Notes: a model not told the origin generated them from the sequence alone. 64,000 nt of DNA from Clostridium sp. CMCC3677 (GCF_023845585.1 NZ_JAMQHS010000005.1:239457-303456); one strand, 5' to 3'; shown: positions 9,001 through 17,846, counted from the stretch's first letter. Program-made: numbers and translations.

Positions 9001-9214
9001 AGATCAAGCCACAGATAGAGCTCATAGAATTGGACAAAAAAACGTAGTTCGAGTAATTAAATTAATAACAAAAGAAAGCATAGAAGAAAAGATACTATTG
9101 CTTCAAGATGATAAAAAAGCCTTAATAGAAGATGTAATAACTGGAGAGCTAAAAGAGGAAGGATTATTTAATAAATTAAATAAGTATGAGTTACTGGATC
9201 TATTTAAAACATAG
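6065..9214 (+). CDS. SWIM zinc-finger SNF2-family helicase
   Basis: A 1049-residue SNF2-type ATPase that starts at TTG behind GAGGTGG (6 bases). Residues about 75-94 hold a SWIM zinc motif (C75, C77, C92, H94). The middle (about 300-560) is the poorly conserved bacterial SNF2-associated region. The motor begins near residue 600: DEMGLGKT (Walker A) about 619-626, DEAQ about 715, LTGTPVENNLLDLWSLF, then the C lobe with SQFTSVL and ATDRAHRIGQ about 980. The family translocates on double-stranded DNA and remodels protein-DNA contacts; the target in Firmicutes is unknown. It is a single-gene unit with a terminator just after it. All motor motifs look intact, and the SWIM-bearing layout is common in clostridia. 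Confidence 0.92.
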   Translation: MKLLDLESQLLKSISKISLTRGKDIITDKKLVRLNGKKIESLYNIYGKIKDDKLKEYNPHLRLDLKNGKVTLAKCECHKEKYDEDLDGIVICEHLVAIILTFFDQVKKQSNKNKIENVKKENVKYILDEKNNKELLAIDVVVNEVKDKNEDYFEASFLIGSKTKYLVNMKEFISSYIKKENFYIAKGLIYSHKKYYFNEDDEELIEFLEEYLSICRLELNTGNIKIFPQNIRRFLNLINKKKIKFKYNYQNYLCDIKTTNLPISFTFKKLKEDYILKTKKVFPIPLNKKMNAFLYDRNIYISPIKHLQSYIKFYEDLKEYGEIILSKDTYIEDINKIIEVLNEISHDINIEQDIIDDLDKLISFKFNLINRNNDRIIKVKIIRENLELDYNHDNINSNFIIKRSRKVRSIESEMNKFRFFYSSGDFIFQGNDDEYYEFLKNGINKIKKIGEVSDLKDEKLFTLFNGSFINYDLNKNKEGIDFSFSLSDFSNNDLNAIYLAWKEKKSYIKLNDESFVNLEDGDIINFLRIIENLNIDIMSENNSYIVDNNKLYYLNEKLNSKKYNVNGVEIFKEALNKLENLDDEKIFIPSNLNATLRGYQVKGYRWLKNLSKLGFGGILADEMGLGKTIQIISFLLSEPNRKAFVITPTSLIYNWDEEFKKFAPSLKVGIIHGDLKARNKVLDDIEKYDLIITTYGTLRNDYLKYESMKFDYLIIDEAQNINNPKAKVTEVVKGIKAKIRFALTGTPVENNLLDLWSLFDFIMPGYLFSKDEFSKKFINNDEKSKQELRIMINPYILRRLKKDVIKELPNKIEDRFFVEMTKNQKKIYKTYIKDIQDKLKQIDSKNNRMAIFAYLTRLRQLCLDPSIIVEDYDGGSGKINVAKELIKKSIKNKHKILLFSQFTSVLHKVCDELKGEQISYLYLDGSTPSKERIRLAHEFNNNEDIKIFLISLKAGGTGLNLTSADMVIHFDPWWNPAIEDQATDRAHRIGQKNVVRVIKLITKESIEEKILLLQDDKKALIEDVITGELKEEGLFNKLNKYELLDLFKT

Positions 9215-9261
9215 CGAAAATATAAATTATCAAATTATGAAATATAAGTAAATAATTAAAG

Positions 9262-9308
9262 AATATCTAAAGTAAAAAGATTATATCAATTACTTTAGAT
9301 ATTTTTTT
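9262..9308 (+). terminator. Intrinsic terminator after the SNF2 gene
   Basis: A perfect 14-pair stem AATATCTAAAGTAA / TTACTTTAGATATT (9262-9275 and 9290-9303) runs into a T tract. It separates the helicase from the spore-type locus. Confidence 0.85.
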
Positions 9309-9333
9309 ATGAACAAGATTCAATAAAAGAGTA

Positions 9334-9361
9334 ACAAATCTACCTATTTCGACATAAATTA
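9334..9361 (+). promoter_or_regulatory. SigK-like promoter of the first Cys-rich gene
   Basis: AC (9334-9335), a 17-base spacer, then CATAAATTA (9353-9361) match the sporulation sigma-K pattern AC-N16/17-CATANNNTA. The -10 element begins 61 bases before the gene's ATG. The same layout recurs before the paralogue. Such a short motif can arise by chance in AT-rich DNA, so support comes mainly from the pair. Confidence 0.5.
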
Positions 9362-9413
9362 AAGTAGCAAATAAATAATGCTAAAAAGTTATGTATTAAA
9401 GGAGAATATAAGT

Positions 9414-10463
9414 ATGGCAAAAGTAAATTATCTTAATCAAGCTAGTTTTTATGATACCAGTTCAAATTGTTTTAAAATAAATGAAGTCCCTATAATTATA
9501 AAAAGTGAAACAAAAGTATTTTCATATAAATATGTATATTCAGAAGCAGATTGTAATTGTCGAGAAAACTGCTATCCAGGAAAAGGTGACGATATTGGAT
9601 TTACATTAGTATTTGGAAACTATGGAGAAGAGACTTATTCTCCACTTAATCCAACAGATTCAACAGTAATAGATATTTTAGATCTTTCAAATATCTACAA
9701 TGCATCTTTAAAAGTAATGAGCATTTGTGCAGATTGTCATTTTAAAATTTTTGATATTACAGGTTTAACACCAGGAACAGGTGGAGGAACAGAAGTTATT
9801 CCAGGAGTAACTGAATTTGTAGGTGGAAATGTTTATACTCTTGAAATAAGAGAATGTGATGAAAATGACGAAAATTGTACTGCAGCATTCTGCTTACCTT
9901 GTCATTCAGTATTTTGTGCATCAATTTTATTCCAAGTTGAGTTTGAACCTTGTACTAGATTAGATTTAGAAAATGGTAGCTTCTGTGAAGGAGAAGAACC
10001 AAGTTTAGATGGTTGGATTGCAATACCAGCAAGTGGAGGAGGAACTGTACAAGCAGTATCATCTTACACTAGTAGTGCTGGTTTTAATTTAACACCTCAA
10101 GATGGTGATTGTGGATTCGCTTTGTTGAAAAGCGGAGATGATGGGGTTAAGAGCATATTAAAGCAAACATTTGACGTTAAGCAAGGCGATAGAATAGATT
10201 TTTATGCATTTTTCGATTTACCAGATTTCCCAGGTTGGCCTGATGAAGCTCAAGTAATAGTTATTAAAAACTCTAATGGCGATATAATAGATACTATAGT
10301 AACCCAAAAAGCACATTATGTTAGTACAGGTTGGGAACCTTATTATTATGATGTTACAGTATGTGGAAGAATTACTTTAGAAGCAAGTGTTAAAGATGTG
10401 AATAAACCTGAACCTCCACATGGACATTTAGCTATAGATGCAGTAACAGTAACACATCCTTAA
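9414..10463 (+). CDS. Cys-rich probable spore-surface protein, paralogue 1
   Basis: A 349-residue protein with no signal peptide or membrane segment. I chose ATG 9414 (AAGGAG 9 bases upstream) over the upstream ATG 9378, because the paralogue starts at the matching point. The N-terminal half holds about 15 Cys, the block KVFSYKYVYSE..DC.C and PGKGDDIGF.LVFGNYGEETY, and an almost invariant FCLPCHSVFCASILFQVE. The C-terminal half (about 195-349) is a beta-rich module (NGSF...LDGW...ALLKSGD...GHLAIDAVTV) that resembles carbohydrate-binding-like sandwich domains. Lack of export signal, high Cys content and a SigK-like promoter suggest a mother-cell-made coat or exosporium protein (inference). I do not recognise a named family. 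Confidence 0.65.
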   Translation: MAKVNYLNQASFYDTSSNCFKINEVPIIIKSETKVFSYKYVYSEADCNCRENCYPGKGDDIGFTLVFGNYGEETYSPLNPTDSTVIDILDLSNIYNASLKVMSICADCHFKIFDITGLTPGTGGGTEVIPGVTEFVGGNVYTLEIRECDENDENCTAAFCLPCHSVFCASILFQVEFEPCTRLDLENGSFCEGEEPSLDGWIAIPASGGGTVQAVSSYTSSAGFNLTPQDGDCGFALLKSGDDGVKSILKQTFDVKQGDRIDFYAFFDLPDFPGWPDEAQVIVIKNSNGDIIDTIVTQKAHYVSTGWEPYYYDVTVCGRITLEASVKDVNKPEPPHGHLAIDAVTVTHP

Positions 10464-10560
10464 CTTTAAGTATAAATATAAGAAGTAAGCTTATTGATTT
10501 AAATATTACGAGGAACTTAATTATGTATTAATTCTGGTAATATTTTTATGTATTATCTAG

Positions 10561-10601
10561 AGCCCTTATATGAAAATTTTAGGACAATTCATATAAGGGC
10601 T
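10561..10601 (+). terminator. Hairpin between the two Cys-rich genes
   Basis: A 13-pair perfect stem AGCCCTTATATGA / TCATATAAGGGCT with an AT-rich loop. It lies between the paralogues and, with the second promoter, suggests separate transcription. The downstream T run is short. Confidence 0.65.
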
Positions 10602-10611
10602 TATTAATGTA

Positions 10612-10639
10612 ACAATTTTATTCTTATTAACATATAGTG
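10612..10639 (+). promoter_or_regulatory. SigK-like promoter of the second Cys-rich gene
   Basis: AC (10612-10613), a 17-base spacer and CATATAGTG (10631-10639) match AC-N17-CATANNNTA except for the last base. The -10 starts 60 bases before ATG, almost the same distance as in the first paralogue (61). Confidence 0.45.
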
Positions 10640-10690
10640 TAGTAATAAATTTTACGATAATTTCATTAAAAAAAGATAAGGAGAATAATT

Positions 10691-11743
10691 ATGCCTACAG
10701 ATGGAAAAATAAATTATAGAAATATAGCTAACTTTTATAATAAGGATTTAAATTGCTTTAAGCAAAATGTAAAACCTATAACCATAAAAAAAGAAATTAA
10801 AGTGTTTTCATATAAATACGTATATTCTGAAGGAGATTGTGGATGTTCGATAGAACCATGTAATCCAGGTAAAGGTGATGATATTGGATTTTTGTTAGTA
10901 TTCGGAAATTACGGAGAAGAAACTTATCATCCAATTGACTCACAATCAACTGTGAGAGATACTTTAGATCTTACTCTTATTGAAAAAGCATCTTTAAAAG
11001 TGATGGATATTTGTACAAATTGTGATTTTATAATATATAATATTACAGATGATAAAGTAGTTGAAAAGGGAGATAGTTTTGACGGTGGAGTTGAATATAT
11101 CCTAGAAGTAAGAAAATGTTGTGATGAGTCAGAAGAGTACTATGGAGATTTCTGTTTACCTTGCCATTCAGTATTTTGTGCATCAATTTTATTTCAAGTT
11201 GAATTTGAAGATTGTAATGAACCAGGTCCAGAACCAGAACCAGGAGACGATTTTGTCAACGGAGGATTTGAAGTTGAAGGAAAATGTAGTCTTGATGGAT
11301 GGACTAAAATAGATATACCTGCTGGATTTGTTAAAGCCACAGATGAATTTAAATATAAAAAGGATGGTGAAAATAAAGAATTAAAAGGTAAAGATAGTAA
11401 ATGTTTTGCTTTATTAAGATCAGGTAAGGTTAATGAAAGCGCTATACTAAAACAAAGTGTTGATGTTGTAGTTGGACAGGTAATAGATTATTATGCATTC
11501 TTCCATTTGACAGAAGGACCACAGTCAGATCCAGCTGTAGCTAAAGTAGTTATAAAAAATACAGATGGGGTTGTTAGAGATACTTTTACACATTCGGTAC
11601 CATATATTAGTGATGACTGGGAACATCATCAATATATAATTACAGTAACTGAAACAATTGTTTTTGAAGCTTCCATTTCAAAACCAACTAGTCCCGTAGC
11701 TATGCATGGCTATTTAGCTATAGATGAAGTAAATTTATCATAA
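10691..11743 (+). CDS. Cys-rich probable spore-surface protein, paralogue 2
   Basis: A 350-residue paralogue of the upstream protein, starting at ATG behind AAGGAG. The N-terminal half aligns along its length: a YxNxAxFY start, the NCFK turn, VFSYKYVYSEGDC, PGKGDDIGF, FGNYGEETY and FCLPCHSVFCASILFQVE. An Asp/Glu/Pro linker (EPGPEPEPGDD) then leads to a beta-sandwich-like C-terminal half (NGGFE...LDGWTK...ALLRSGK...GYLAIDEVNLS). Cysteine positions are largely kept in the N-terminal half. No signal peptide. Tandem duplication of the whole gene with its promoter is the simplest origin. The role is probably structural in the spore envelope (inference). Confidence 0.65.
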   Translation: MPTDGKINYRNIANFYNKDLNCFKQNVKPITIKKEIKVFSYKYVYSEGDCGCSIEPCNPGKGDDIGFLLVFGNYGEETYHPIDSQSTVRDTLDLTLIEKASLKVMDICTNCDFIIYNITDDKVVEKGDSFDGGVEYILEVRKCCDESEEYYGDFCLPCHSVFCASILFQVEFEDCNEPGPEPEPGDDFVNGGFEVEGKCSLDGWTKIDIPAGFVKATDEFKYKKDGENKELKGKDSKCFALLRSGKVNESAILKQSVDVVVGQVIDYYAFFHLTEGPQSDPAVAKVVIKNTDGVVRDTFTHSVPYISDDWEHHQYIITVTETIVFEASISKPTSPVAMHGYLAIDEVNLS

Positions 11744-11775
11744 CTATATATTAATGGATTAAGGGGGCAGCCTTT

Positions 11776-12342
11776 ATGGCACTAATAACTTTTTCAACTT
11801 CGGTAAATGATAATAGAAATGAAATGCATTATAAATCAACATCAATAAGAAAAGAAACCGATAAACAAGAAAAAGATATACAGCAAAAGGATAGGCAAGA
11901 AAAAGAAATGCAACAGGAATCTTATAAGGATTCATCTTATGACTTTATGAGTAAAGTAAAAGAAAAAGAGTTAGAAATAAAAGAAAGAGAATTAAATGTA
12001 AAAGAGGAAAAAATCAATATAAAAGAAAGAGAAATTTATATTAATGAAAAAGAAATTAAACTTAAAGAAAAACAAGAAAATTTGAATCGTTTTTTAATGG
12101 AAATTAATAAAAAAGAAAATAATATAAAAGAAAAAGAAATTAATATAAAAGAAAAAGAAATTAAACTTAAAGAAAAAGAAATTAAACTTAAAGAAAAAGA
12201 AAATGAGTTAAATCAAAAAGAACAGTATTTTAATAAGATAGAAATGAATCTAAAGAAAATAGAAAATAGAAATAATATTTATAAACAAGGAAAATATAAT
12301 AGAAGAGAATATTATGGTGATAATTATTATGACAATATTTAG
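11776..12342 (+). CDS. Lys/Glu-rich coiled-coil protein at the spore-type locus
   Basis: A 188-residue protein, 32 bases after the second Cys-rich gene with an AAGGGGG ribosome site, so probably cotranscribed. It has almost no hydrophobic core segment. Residues about 55-155 are built from seven-residue units of the KEKEIKL / KEKEINI type, a strict heptad-like pattern that predicts a long charged coiled coil. The tail is Asn/Tyr/Arg-rich (YNRREYYGDNYYDN), as in some spore coat proteins. No family was recognised. Association with spores is inferred from its neighbours. The repeats are also visible in the DNA as near-identical 21-base units. Confidence 0.65.
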   Translation: MALITFSTSVNDNRNEMHYKSTSIRKETDKQEKDIQQKDRQEKEMQQESYKDSSYDFMSKVKEKELEIKERELNVKEEKINIKEREIYINEKEIKLKEKQENLNRFLMEINKKENNIKEKEINIKEKEIKLKEKEIKLKEKENELNQKEQYFNKIEMNLKKIENRNNIYKQGKYNRREYYGDNYYDNI

Positions 12343-12494
12343 ATGATACTAATTTTAAAGATATTTGGGACATTAGAGATATTTATATAAAACTATTAAG
12401 CTGTTATTTTGATTATAATATTTATATGTAGAAATTATATAAACAGCATCATTAAACTTTTAATAGAAGTTATAAATAAATTATAATTTTTAAT

Positions 12495-12535
12495 AATATT
12501 GCTAGGATTTTAATTAGTCCTAGCAGTATTTTTAT
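12495..12535 (+). terminator. Intrinsic terminator after the coiled-coil gene
   Basis: Stem AATATTGCTAGGA / TCCTAGCAGTATT (13 pairs, one G-U) followed by TTTTTAT. The remainder of 12343-12815 is AT-rich; it must contain the sigI promoter, but I see no convincing -35/-10 pair. Confidence 0.8.
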
Positions 12536-12815
12536 ATTTAAAAAAATAAATACGTAAATTTAGTGAGAATTTATCATAAATAAAAGATTTTTATTTATAA
12601 AGAATTAAATAAAAGATTGAATTTTAATTTAATTAAAATTAGTACATATAAAATATGTTTGTTACTTGTTACTTTATTAAAAAATATATGGTAATATATA
12701 AGCATGAAGTAATACAATGTATTATATTTTAGAAAATTTTATTCATTGGAAATAAAAAGTACCGAAAATACTAATATTTTTTGTATATAATAATGAACAG
12801 GAAGGGAGCTTAAAT

Positions 12816-13478
12816 ATGCTCGAATGTGTTTTAGAAGATTTAAATATTGGACAAGACCTTGATGTAAATCAATTAATAGAACAACATATGCCTTTTATAA
12901 TTAAAAGCATATCTGATGTTACTGGAAAATATGTGTCTTGTGAAAATGATGAAGAACTAAGTATTGCATTACTTGCATTTTGTGAGGCTATTGAAAGATA
13001 TGAGAAAAATAAAGGTTATTTCTTACCATTCGCAAAGCTTGTTATATCAAGTAGAATTAAAAATTATTTAAAAAGCCAAAATAAACATTCATGTTCATCT
13101 ATTGAAGAACTGGTTGAAAAGGGAATAGAAATTCAAGATGAATATTTAGAAGAAGAAGATAATGGATTATTAGTTGATGACATAAATATATTAAAATCAG
13201 AAATAATGTTATATGGCTTTACATTTGAAGATTTAGTGGAAGAAGCGCCTAAGCAAAGAGCAACACGAGAAAATGCTATGAATTTAGCAAAGCAAATAAG
13301 TGAAGTAGAAGAACTAACAACTTTTATGGAGGTTAAAAAAAGATTACCAATTAAGAAAATTGTACTTAGATTTTCTGTTACTGAAAAAGTAGTGAAACGA
13401 AGCAAAAAATTTATAATTTCAGTAGTAATTATATTTAAGAAAAATCTTAAGACACTAAAAAATTGGATCAGAAAGTAG
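12816..13478 (+). CDS. sigI: RNA polymerase sigma factor SigI
   Basis: A 220-residue sigma-70-like factor of the SigI group. The N-terminal region 2 includes the core-binding stretch LIEQHMPFIIKSISDVTGKYVSCENDEE split over residues about 21-48, and SIALLAFCEAIERYEKNKGYFLPFAKLVISSRI follows over about 49-82. The C-terminal half is the SigI-specific DNA-binding domain (about 130-215). In Bacillus SigI responds to heat; in cellulolytic clostridia SigI paralogues respond to polysaccharides through RsgI. The GGAAGGGAG ribosome site is clear. The rsgI gene begins 9 bases after the stop, the usual arrangement in which the anti-sigma factor controls SigI and the pair autoregulates. Confidence 0.92.
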   Translation: MLECVLEDLNIGQDLDVNQLIEQHMPFIIKSISDVTGKYVSCENDEELSIALLAFCEAIERYEKNKGYFLPFAKLVISSRIKNYLKSQNKHSCSSIEELVEKGIEIQDEYLEEEDNGLLVDDINILKSEIMLYGFTFEDLVEEAPKQRATRENAMNLAKQISEVEELTTFMEVKKRLPIKKIVLRFSVTEKVVKRSKKFIISVVIIFKKNLKTLKNWIRK

Positions 13479-13487
13479 GTGATAATC

Positions 13488-14606
13488 ATGAGTAAGGGAA
13501 TAATAATGGAAATAAAAAAAGAATATGCAATAGTAATGAATGATACGGGTAGCATAGAGAGCATCAAAGTAAAAGATGGTATGAAATTAGGACAAAAGAT
13601 ATTTTACTTTGAAGAAGATTTAGTTAATATTAATCAAAATAGAAGTGTTAATAAAATTAGCTTATTCAAAACATTTGGAACATTTGCAGCATTATTCTTA
13701 CTTATATTTACGTTCTTTCAACCATTAGCATTTAACAAAGCATATGCTGTAGTAAGCTTAGATATAAATCCAAGTATTCAAATACAGGTTAATAATAAGA
13801 AGAAAATAGTAGCTGTTGAAGGTGTTAATGAGGACGGCAAAAATATTGATTTTTCAAGTATAAATGGTCTAGAAATAGACAAAGGAATAGAAGGTATAAA
13901 GGCTATTCTAGTTGAAAAAGAATATTTAGGTGAAACGGGAGAAGTATTAGTTGCTTTTGCATTATTAGATAAGCATGAAGATGAAAATTACGAAAATCAA
14001 ATACAAGATGCTATTAAAACAACTTTTAAAACTGAAAATGTAACTTATGTAAAAGGTAGTAAAGAAGCGGTGGAAGAAGCAAAAACTAAAGGTATAAGTT
14101 TAGGAAGATATGAAGTTTCTCTTTCAGCTGATGAAACTGTAAAATCTAAAATTGAAAATATTCCTGTTAAAGAAATTACTTCTTTAATAAAAGATAAAGA
14201 AAATTGTATTTACTGGAAAGCTGATAATGCACAAAATTCAGAAAAACCAGAAATAAATAATAATTTATCAGATGATAAATATAGTGATAAACCAGAAAAT
14301 ACTTTAGAAAATAATACAATACCTAAAAAAGATAAAATTGAAGAAACAATAAAAGAAATTACTCCAGAAGTACAAAAGCCAATAGAAGATAATAAAGAGT
14401 CTGAAATAAAGAAGGATCCTGAAGAAGTTCCAGAAACAAAGCCAGAAATAGTATTACCTCCAATAGAGGAAATTAAGCCAGGGGATAATACAACAAACAA
14501 TGAAGAAACAGAAGATAAAAATAATGAAACTTCAAAAGATAAGAATAATGGTTCCGTAAGCAATATTACAGATACTGGGAAAGAAGAACAAAATCTAAAA
14601 AAATGA
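13488..14606 (+). CDS. rsgI: Anti-sigma-I factor RsgI family protein
   Basis: A 372-residue membrane protein. I chose ATG 13488 (AGGTG 6 bases upstream) over the GTG nine bases earlier. The cytoplasmic RsgI_N domain (residues 1-52, starting GIIMEIKKEYAIVM) binds SigI. One membrane helix lies at about residues 60-85. The periplasmic-side domain that follows contains VVSLDINPSIQIQVN, the conserved RsgI-type segment, and runs to about 235. The last about 130 residues are a Pro/Glu/Lys/Asn-rich unstructured tail with no carbohydrate-binding or enzyme module, unlike the polysaccharide-sensing RsgIs. It probably anchors and inhibits SigI until an envelope signal arrives. Confidence 0.9.
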   Translation: MSKGIIMEIKKEYAIVMNDTGSIESIKVKDGMKLGQKIFYFEEDLVNINQNRSVNKISLFKTFGTFAALFLLIFTFFQPLAFNKAYAVVSLDINPSIQIQVNNKKKIVAVEGVNEDGKNIDFSSINGLEIDKGIEGIKAILVEKEYLGETGEVLVAFALLDKHEDENYENQIQDAIKTTFKTENVTYVKGSKEAVEEAKTKGISLGRYEVSLSADETVKSKIENIPVKEITSLIKDKENCIYWKADNAQNSEKPEINNNLSDDKYSDKPENTLENNTIPKKDKIEETIKEITPEVQKPIEDNKESEIKKDPEEVPETKPEIVLPPIEEIKPGDNTTNNEETEDKNNETSKDKNNGSVSNITDTGKEEQNLKK

Positions 14607-14725
14607 TTAAAAAAGTACTCAAAAATAAAAAGCTAAGTGTATTGTATTATGTATAAACTAATTAAATTTTATATTATTTTGTATAAAATCTAATGAAAAA
14701 ACAAAATAACTCAAATACTTAGTAT

Positions 14726-14772
14726 AATCTATATGTTTGTTAGATGGCAAAGAACAAACGTATAGATTTTTT
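14726..14772 (+). terminator. Intrinsic terminator after sigI-rsgI
   Basis: A 16-pair stem AATCTATATGTTTGTT / AACAAACGTATAGATT (one G-U) with an 11-base loop, followed by TTTTT. Confidence 0.85.
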
Positions 14773-14881
14773 TATTCTTTAGGAATTTATAAAAATCCCA
14801 TTATTTCTCAGGAAATATAATTAAATAATGACTTATATGATATACAAATTATTGATATAAATAGTCATAAATTAAAATAAA

Positions 14882-15153
14882 CTATCTATTAGAATAACAT
14901 AATTATTGTTTTAATAGATAATTTTGTTTTAGTTGAAACATTTTACATAATATACAAAAATATAAAAAACATAAATATAGTGTATAAAAAAGAAAGAAGT
15001 TACAATAGAGTATCTAAAAAATAATTATTTTAACAAATAGTCAATGTAAACATTAACATAACAAGAAAGTGCAAAGTAAAACATTGTATTTATTTATGAT
15101 ATAATTATAACATCATAAGATTAACTTAATAGTATTTCTTAAATATTAAGTTA
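14882..15153. other. Gene-free region upstream of preT with two inverted repeats
   Basis: No ORF is convincing in 14773-15186. Two inverted repeats are present: ATCTATTAGAATAA / TTATTGTTTTAATAGAT around 14885-14922, and TTAACTTAAT / ATTAAGTTAA at 15121-15153. The second sits about 20 bases before the preT ribosome site and could be an operator or attenuator. Confidence 0.4.
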
Positions 15154-15186
15154 ATATTGTCGATACACAACTTAGGGGGGATCATT

Positions 15187-16458
15187 TTGTATAAAAATAA
15201 TAAAATGAAAAAAAACAATGAAGAATTAATCAGTCCAGTATTTGCGATAGAGGAATCTTCAAGATGTTTACTATGTTATGATGCACCGTGCTCACAAGCA
15301 TGTCCAATAGGAACGAATCCAGCTAAATTTATTCGTTCGCTTCGCTTTAGAAATCTAAAGGGAGCTGTTGAGACAATAAGAGAAAACAACATACTTGGAG
15401 GAGTGTGTGCCAGAGTATGTCCTACCAAGAAATATTGTGAAGGAGCTTGTAGTAGAACAAATATAGACAAGCCTATAGAAATTGCAAAGCTTCAAAAGTA
15501 TTTAACTGATTATGAAAACGTTTTAGGGATGGAAATGCTAAACAAAGTAGAAAGTAATAAAGAAAAAATTGCTATAGTTGGCTCAGGTCCAAGTGGATTA
15601 GCAGCAGCAACTAAATTAGCACAATTAGGATACAATGTGACAGTATTTGAAAAAAAAGAAAAATTAGGTGGTTGGTTAACTTATGGAATACCAGAAGAAA
15701 GACTACCTCAAGTAGTTGTAGATAATGAAATTAAATATATAGAAAATCTAGGTGTAGAGTTTAGAACTAATGTAAACATTGGAAAAGATGTTACTATAGA
15801 TTCTTTAAGTAAAGAGGGCTATAAAGCATTTTTAATTGCCTGTGGAATGCAAAGGAGTAAAGAAGTTAAAATAAATGGTTCTGATTTAAATGGTGTAATT
15901 AATGGTACAGACTTTTTAGCAGAAGTAAAGTCAACTGGACAATATAAATTAGGAAATAAAGTTATAGTTGTTGGTGGTGGAGACGTTGCAATAGATTGTG
16001 CAATGACAGCTAAGAACTTAGGTGCAGGAGATGTTAAAATAGTTTATAGAAGAACTATAGAAAAAATGCCAGCTGAAAGAAAGAGTATTCAAGAAGTAAT
16101 AGACTTAAATATACCAATATTTACAGGAATTAAGCCTGAAGAAATTATTGGAGAAAATGGTAGTGTTTCAAGATTTAAAGGGGTAGGTATGTTTGATGAC
16201 TCAAACTTAGATATACCTACAGAAAATGTTATATTTGCAATTGGACAAGAACAAGAAGAAGTAAATTCAATAGCTAATATAGAGCTTAATGATAAAGGAA
16301 TGATATTAACTAAAGAATATAAAACTAATATTGATAGAGTATTTGCTTGTGGAGATATAGTTGAAGGTGATAAAACAGTTGTTTATGCACTTAAATTAGG
16401 AAAAGAAGCAGCAGAAAAAATAGATCAATATTTAAATGAGAAAGAAGGTGCTAGATAA
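15187..16458 (+). CDS. preT: NAD-dependent dihydropyrimidine dehydrogenase subunit PreT
   Basis: A 423-residue flavoprotein of the glutamate-synthase small-subunit type. It pairs with PreA to interconvert uracil/thymine and 5,6-dihydropyrimidines with NAD(H). I chose TTG 15187 because AGGGGGGAT lies 5 bases upstream; no ATG is suitably placed. The N-terminal Fe-S region carries [20 protein letters not shown] (about 26-45) and [15 protein letters not shown] (about 85-99). An FAD-binding [10 protein letters not shown] is near residue 133 and the NAD-type [11 protein letters not shown] near 260. Its TAA overlaps the preA ATG by one base, showing translational coupling. Confidence 0.9.
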   Translation: MYKNNKMKKNNEELISPVFAIEESSRCLLCYDAPCSQACPIGTNPAKFIRSLRFRNLKGAVETIRENNILGGVCARVCPTKKYCEGACSRTNIDKPIEIAKLQKYLTDYENVLGMEMLNKVESNKEKIAIVGSGPSGLAAATKLAQLGYNVTVFEKKEKLGGWLTYGIPEERLPQVVVDNEIKYIENLGVEFRTNVNIGKDVTIDSLSKEGYKAFLIACGMQRSKEVKINGSDLNGVINGTDFLAEVKSTGQYKLGNKVIVVGGGDVAIDCAMTAKNLGAGDVKIVYRRTIEKMPAERKSIQEVIDLNIPIFTGIKPEEIIGENGSVSRFKGVGMFDDSNLDIPTENVIFAIGQEQEEVNSIANIELNDKGMILTKEYKTNIDRVFACGDIVEGDKTVVYALKLGKEAAEKIDQYLNEKEGAR

Positions 16459-17696
16459 TGAGTATTATCAAAGACTTATCAATAGAATTTTGTGGAGTAA
16501 AATGTGAAAATCCATTTTTCTTATCATCATCACCAGTAGGAAATTGCTATGAAATGTGTGCTAAAGCATTTGAAGCTGGGTGGGCAGGTGTAATGTTTAA
16601 AACTATAGGTTTCTTTATGCCTAATGAAGTTTCTCCACGTTTTGATAGTTTAAGAAAAGAAGCAACTTCATTTGTTGGGTTTAAAAATATGGAACAAATA
16701 TCAGATCATCCATTACAACAAAATTTAGATGATTTAAGAAGATTAAAAGAAAATTATCCTACTAAAGTTGTAGTAGCTTCAATAATGGGAGAAAATGAAA
16801 AAGAGTGGGAAGACTTAGCAAAGCTTGTAACTGAAGCTGGTGCTGACATGATAGAATGTAATTTCTCATGTCCTCAAATGACAAGTCATGAAATGGGTTC
16901 AGATGTTGGTCAAAACCCAGAACTTGTTAAAAAATATTGTGAAGCAACTAGAAGAGGTACTCATTTACCAATACTAGCTAAAATGACTCCTAACATAGGA
17001 GATATGTCAGTACCAGCTATTGCATCTATGGAAGGCGGAGCAACAGGACTTGCAACAATAAATACTATAAAAAGCATAACTGGTATTGATATAAATTCAA
17101 TGACTGCAAAACCAGTAGTTAATGCTAAATCATCTGTTTCAGGATATTCAGGAAAAGCTGTAAAACCAATAGCATTAAGATTTATTTATGAACTTGTTAA
17201 GAATGAAAAATTACAAGGTGTTCCTATAAGTGGAATTGGTGGAATAGAAACATGGGAAGATGCTTTAGAATTTATATTATTGGGTTCAAGTAATCTTCAA
17301 GTTACTACTTCAGTAATGCAATATGGGTATAGAATAGTAGAAGATATGATAAGTGGGTTATCTCATTTTATGGAAGAACATGGATTTGAAAAGCTAGAAG
17401 ATATGGTTGGAATAGCTGTTAAAAATATTATTCCAGCTGAAGATTTAGATAGAGAATATATAGTTTATCCAGAAGTTGATGAAGAAAAATGTTTAGGCTG
17501 TGGTAGATGTTACATTTCTTGTTATGATGGTGCTCATCAAGCTATAAAATGGAATGTAGAGGAAAGAAAGCCGGAAGTAAATAAAGATAGATGTGTTGGA
17601 TGTCATTTATGTGCACTTGTATGTCCAGTTACAGCTATAGGTAAGGGCGAAATAAAATTCAAAAATAATGGAGAAGAAAGAGAAATAATTCTATAA
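16458..17696 (+). CDS. preA: NAD-dependent dihydropyrimidine dehydrogenase subunit PreA
   Basis: A 412-residue catalytic subunit. Residues about 5-320 form the FMN-binding dihydroorotate-dehydrogenase-like barrel (NFSCPQMT at 135-142, [21 protein letters not shown]). The C terminus holds two [4Fe-4S] motifs, [11 protein letters not shown] and [11 protein letters not shown] (about 343-386), which pass electrons between PreT and the barrel. At the position where the mammalian enzyme has its catalytic Cys (GLACGQ) this protein reads GSDVGQ; I believe this is typical of the bacterial PreA family. A strong terminator follows, so the operon has two genes. Confidence 0.92.
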   Translation: MSIIKDLSIEFCGVKCENPFFLSSSPVGNCYEMCAKAFEAGWAGVMFKTIGFFMPNEVSPRFDSLRKEATSFVGFKNMEQISDHPLQQNLDDLRRLKENYPTKVVVASIMGENEKEWEDLAKLVTEAGADMIECNFSCPQMTSHEMGSDVGQNPELVKKYCEATRRGTHLPILAKMTPNIGDMSVPAIASMEGGATGLATINTIKSITGIDINSMTAKPVVNAKSSVSGYSGKAVKPIALRFIYELVKNEKLQGVPISGIGGIETWEDALEFILLGSSNLQVTTSVMQYGYRIVEDMISGLSHFMEEHGFEKLEDMVGIAVKNIIPAEDLDREYIVYPEVDEEKCLGCGRCYISCYDGAHQAIKWNVEERKPEVNKDRCVGCHLCALVCPVTAIGKGEIKFKNNGEEREIIL

Positions 17697-17720
17697 ATTT
17701 TTTAATTATTCATTTATAAT

Positions 17721-17766
17721 AATAGCTGTGTTAAAAATCCATAAGATTAAACACAGCTATTTTTAT
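17721..17766 (+). terminator. Intrinsic terminator after preTA
   Basis: A 12-pair stem AATAGCTGTGTT / AACACAGCTATT with a T-rich tail. Confidence 0.8.
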
Positions 17767-17846
17767 CATAAAATAGTTAAATACATTTTATAATAAACAT
17801 TTTAATAAAAAATAACCTAAAATTAATATTATAGGAGGAAATAATA

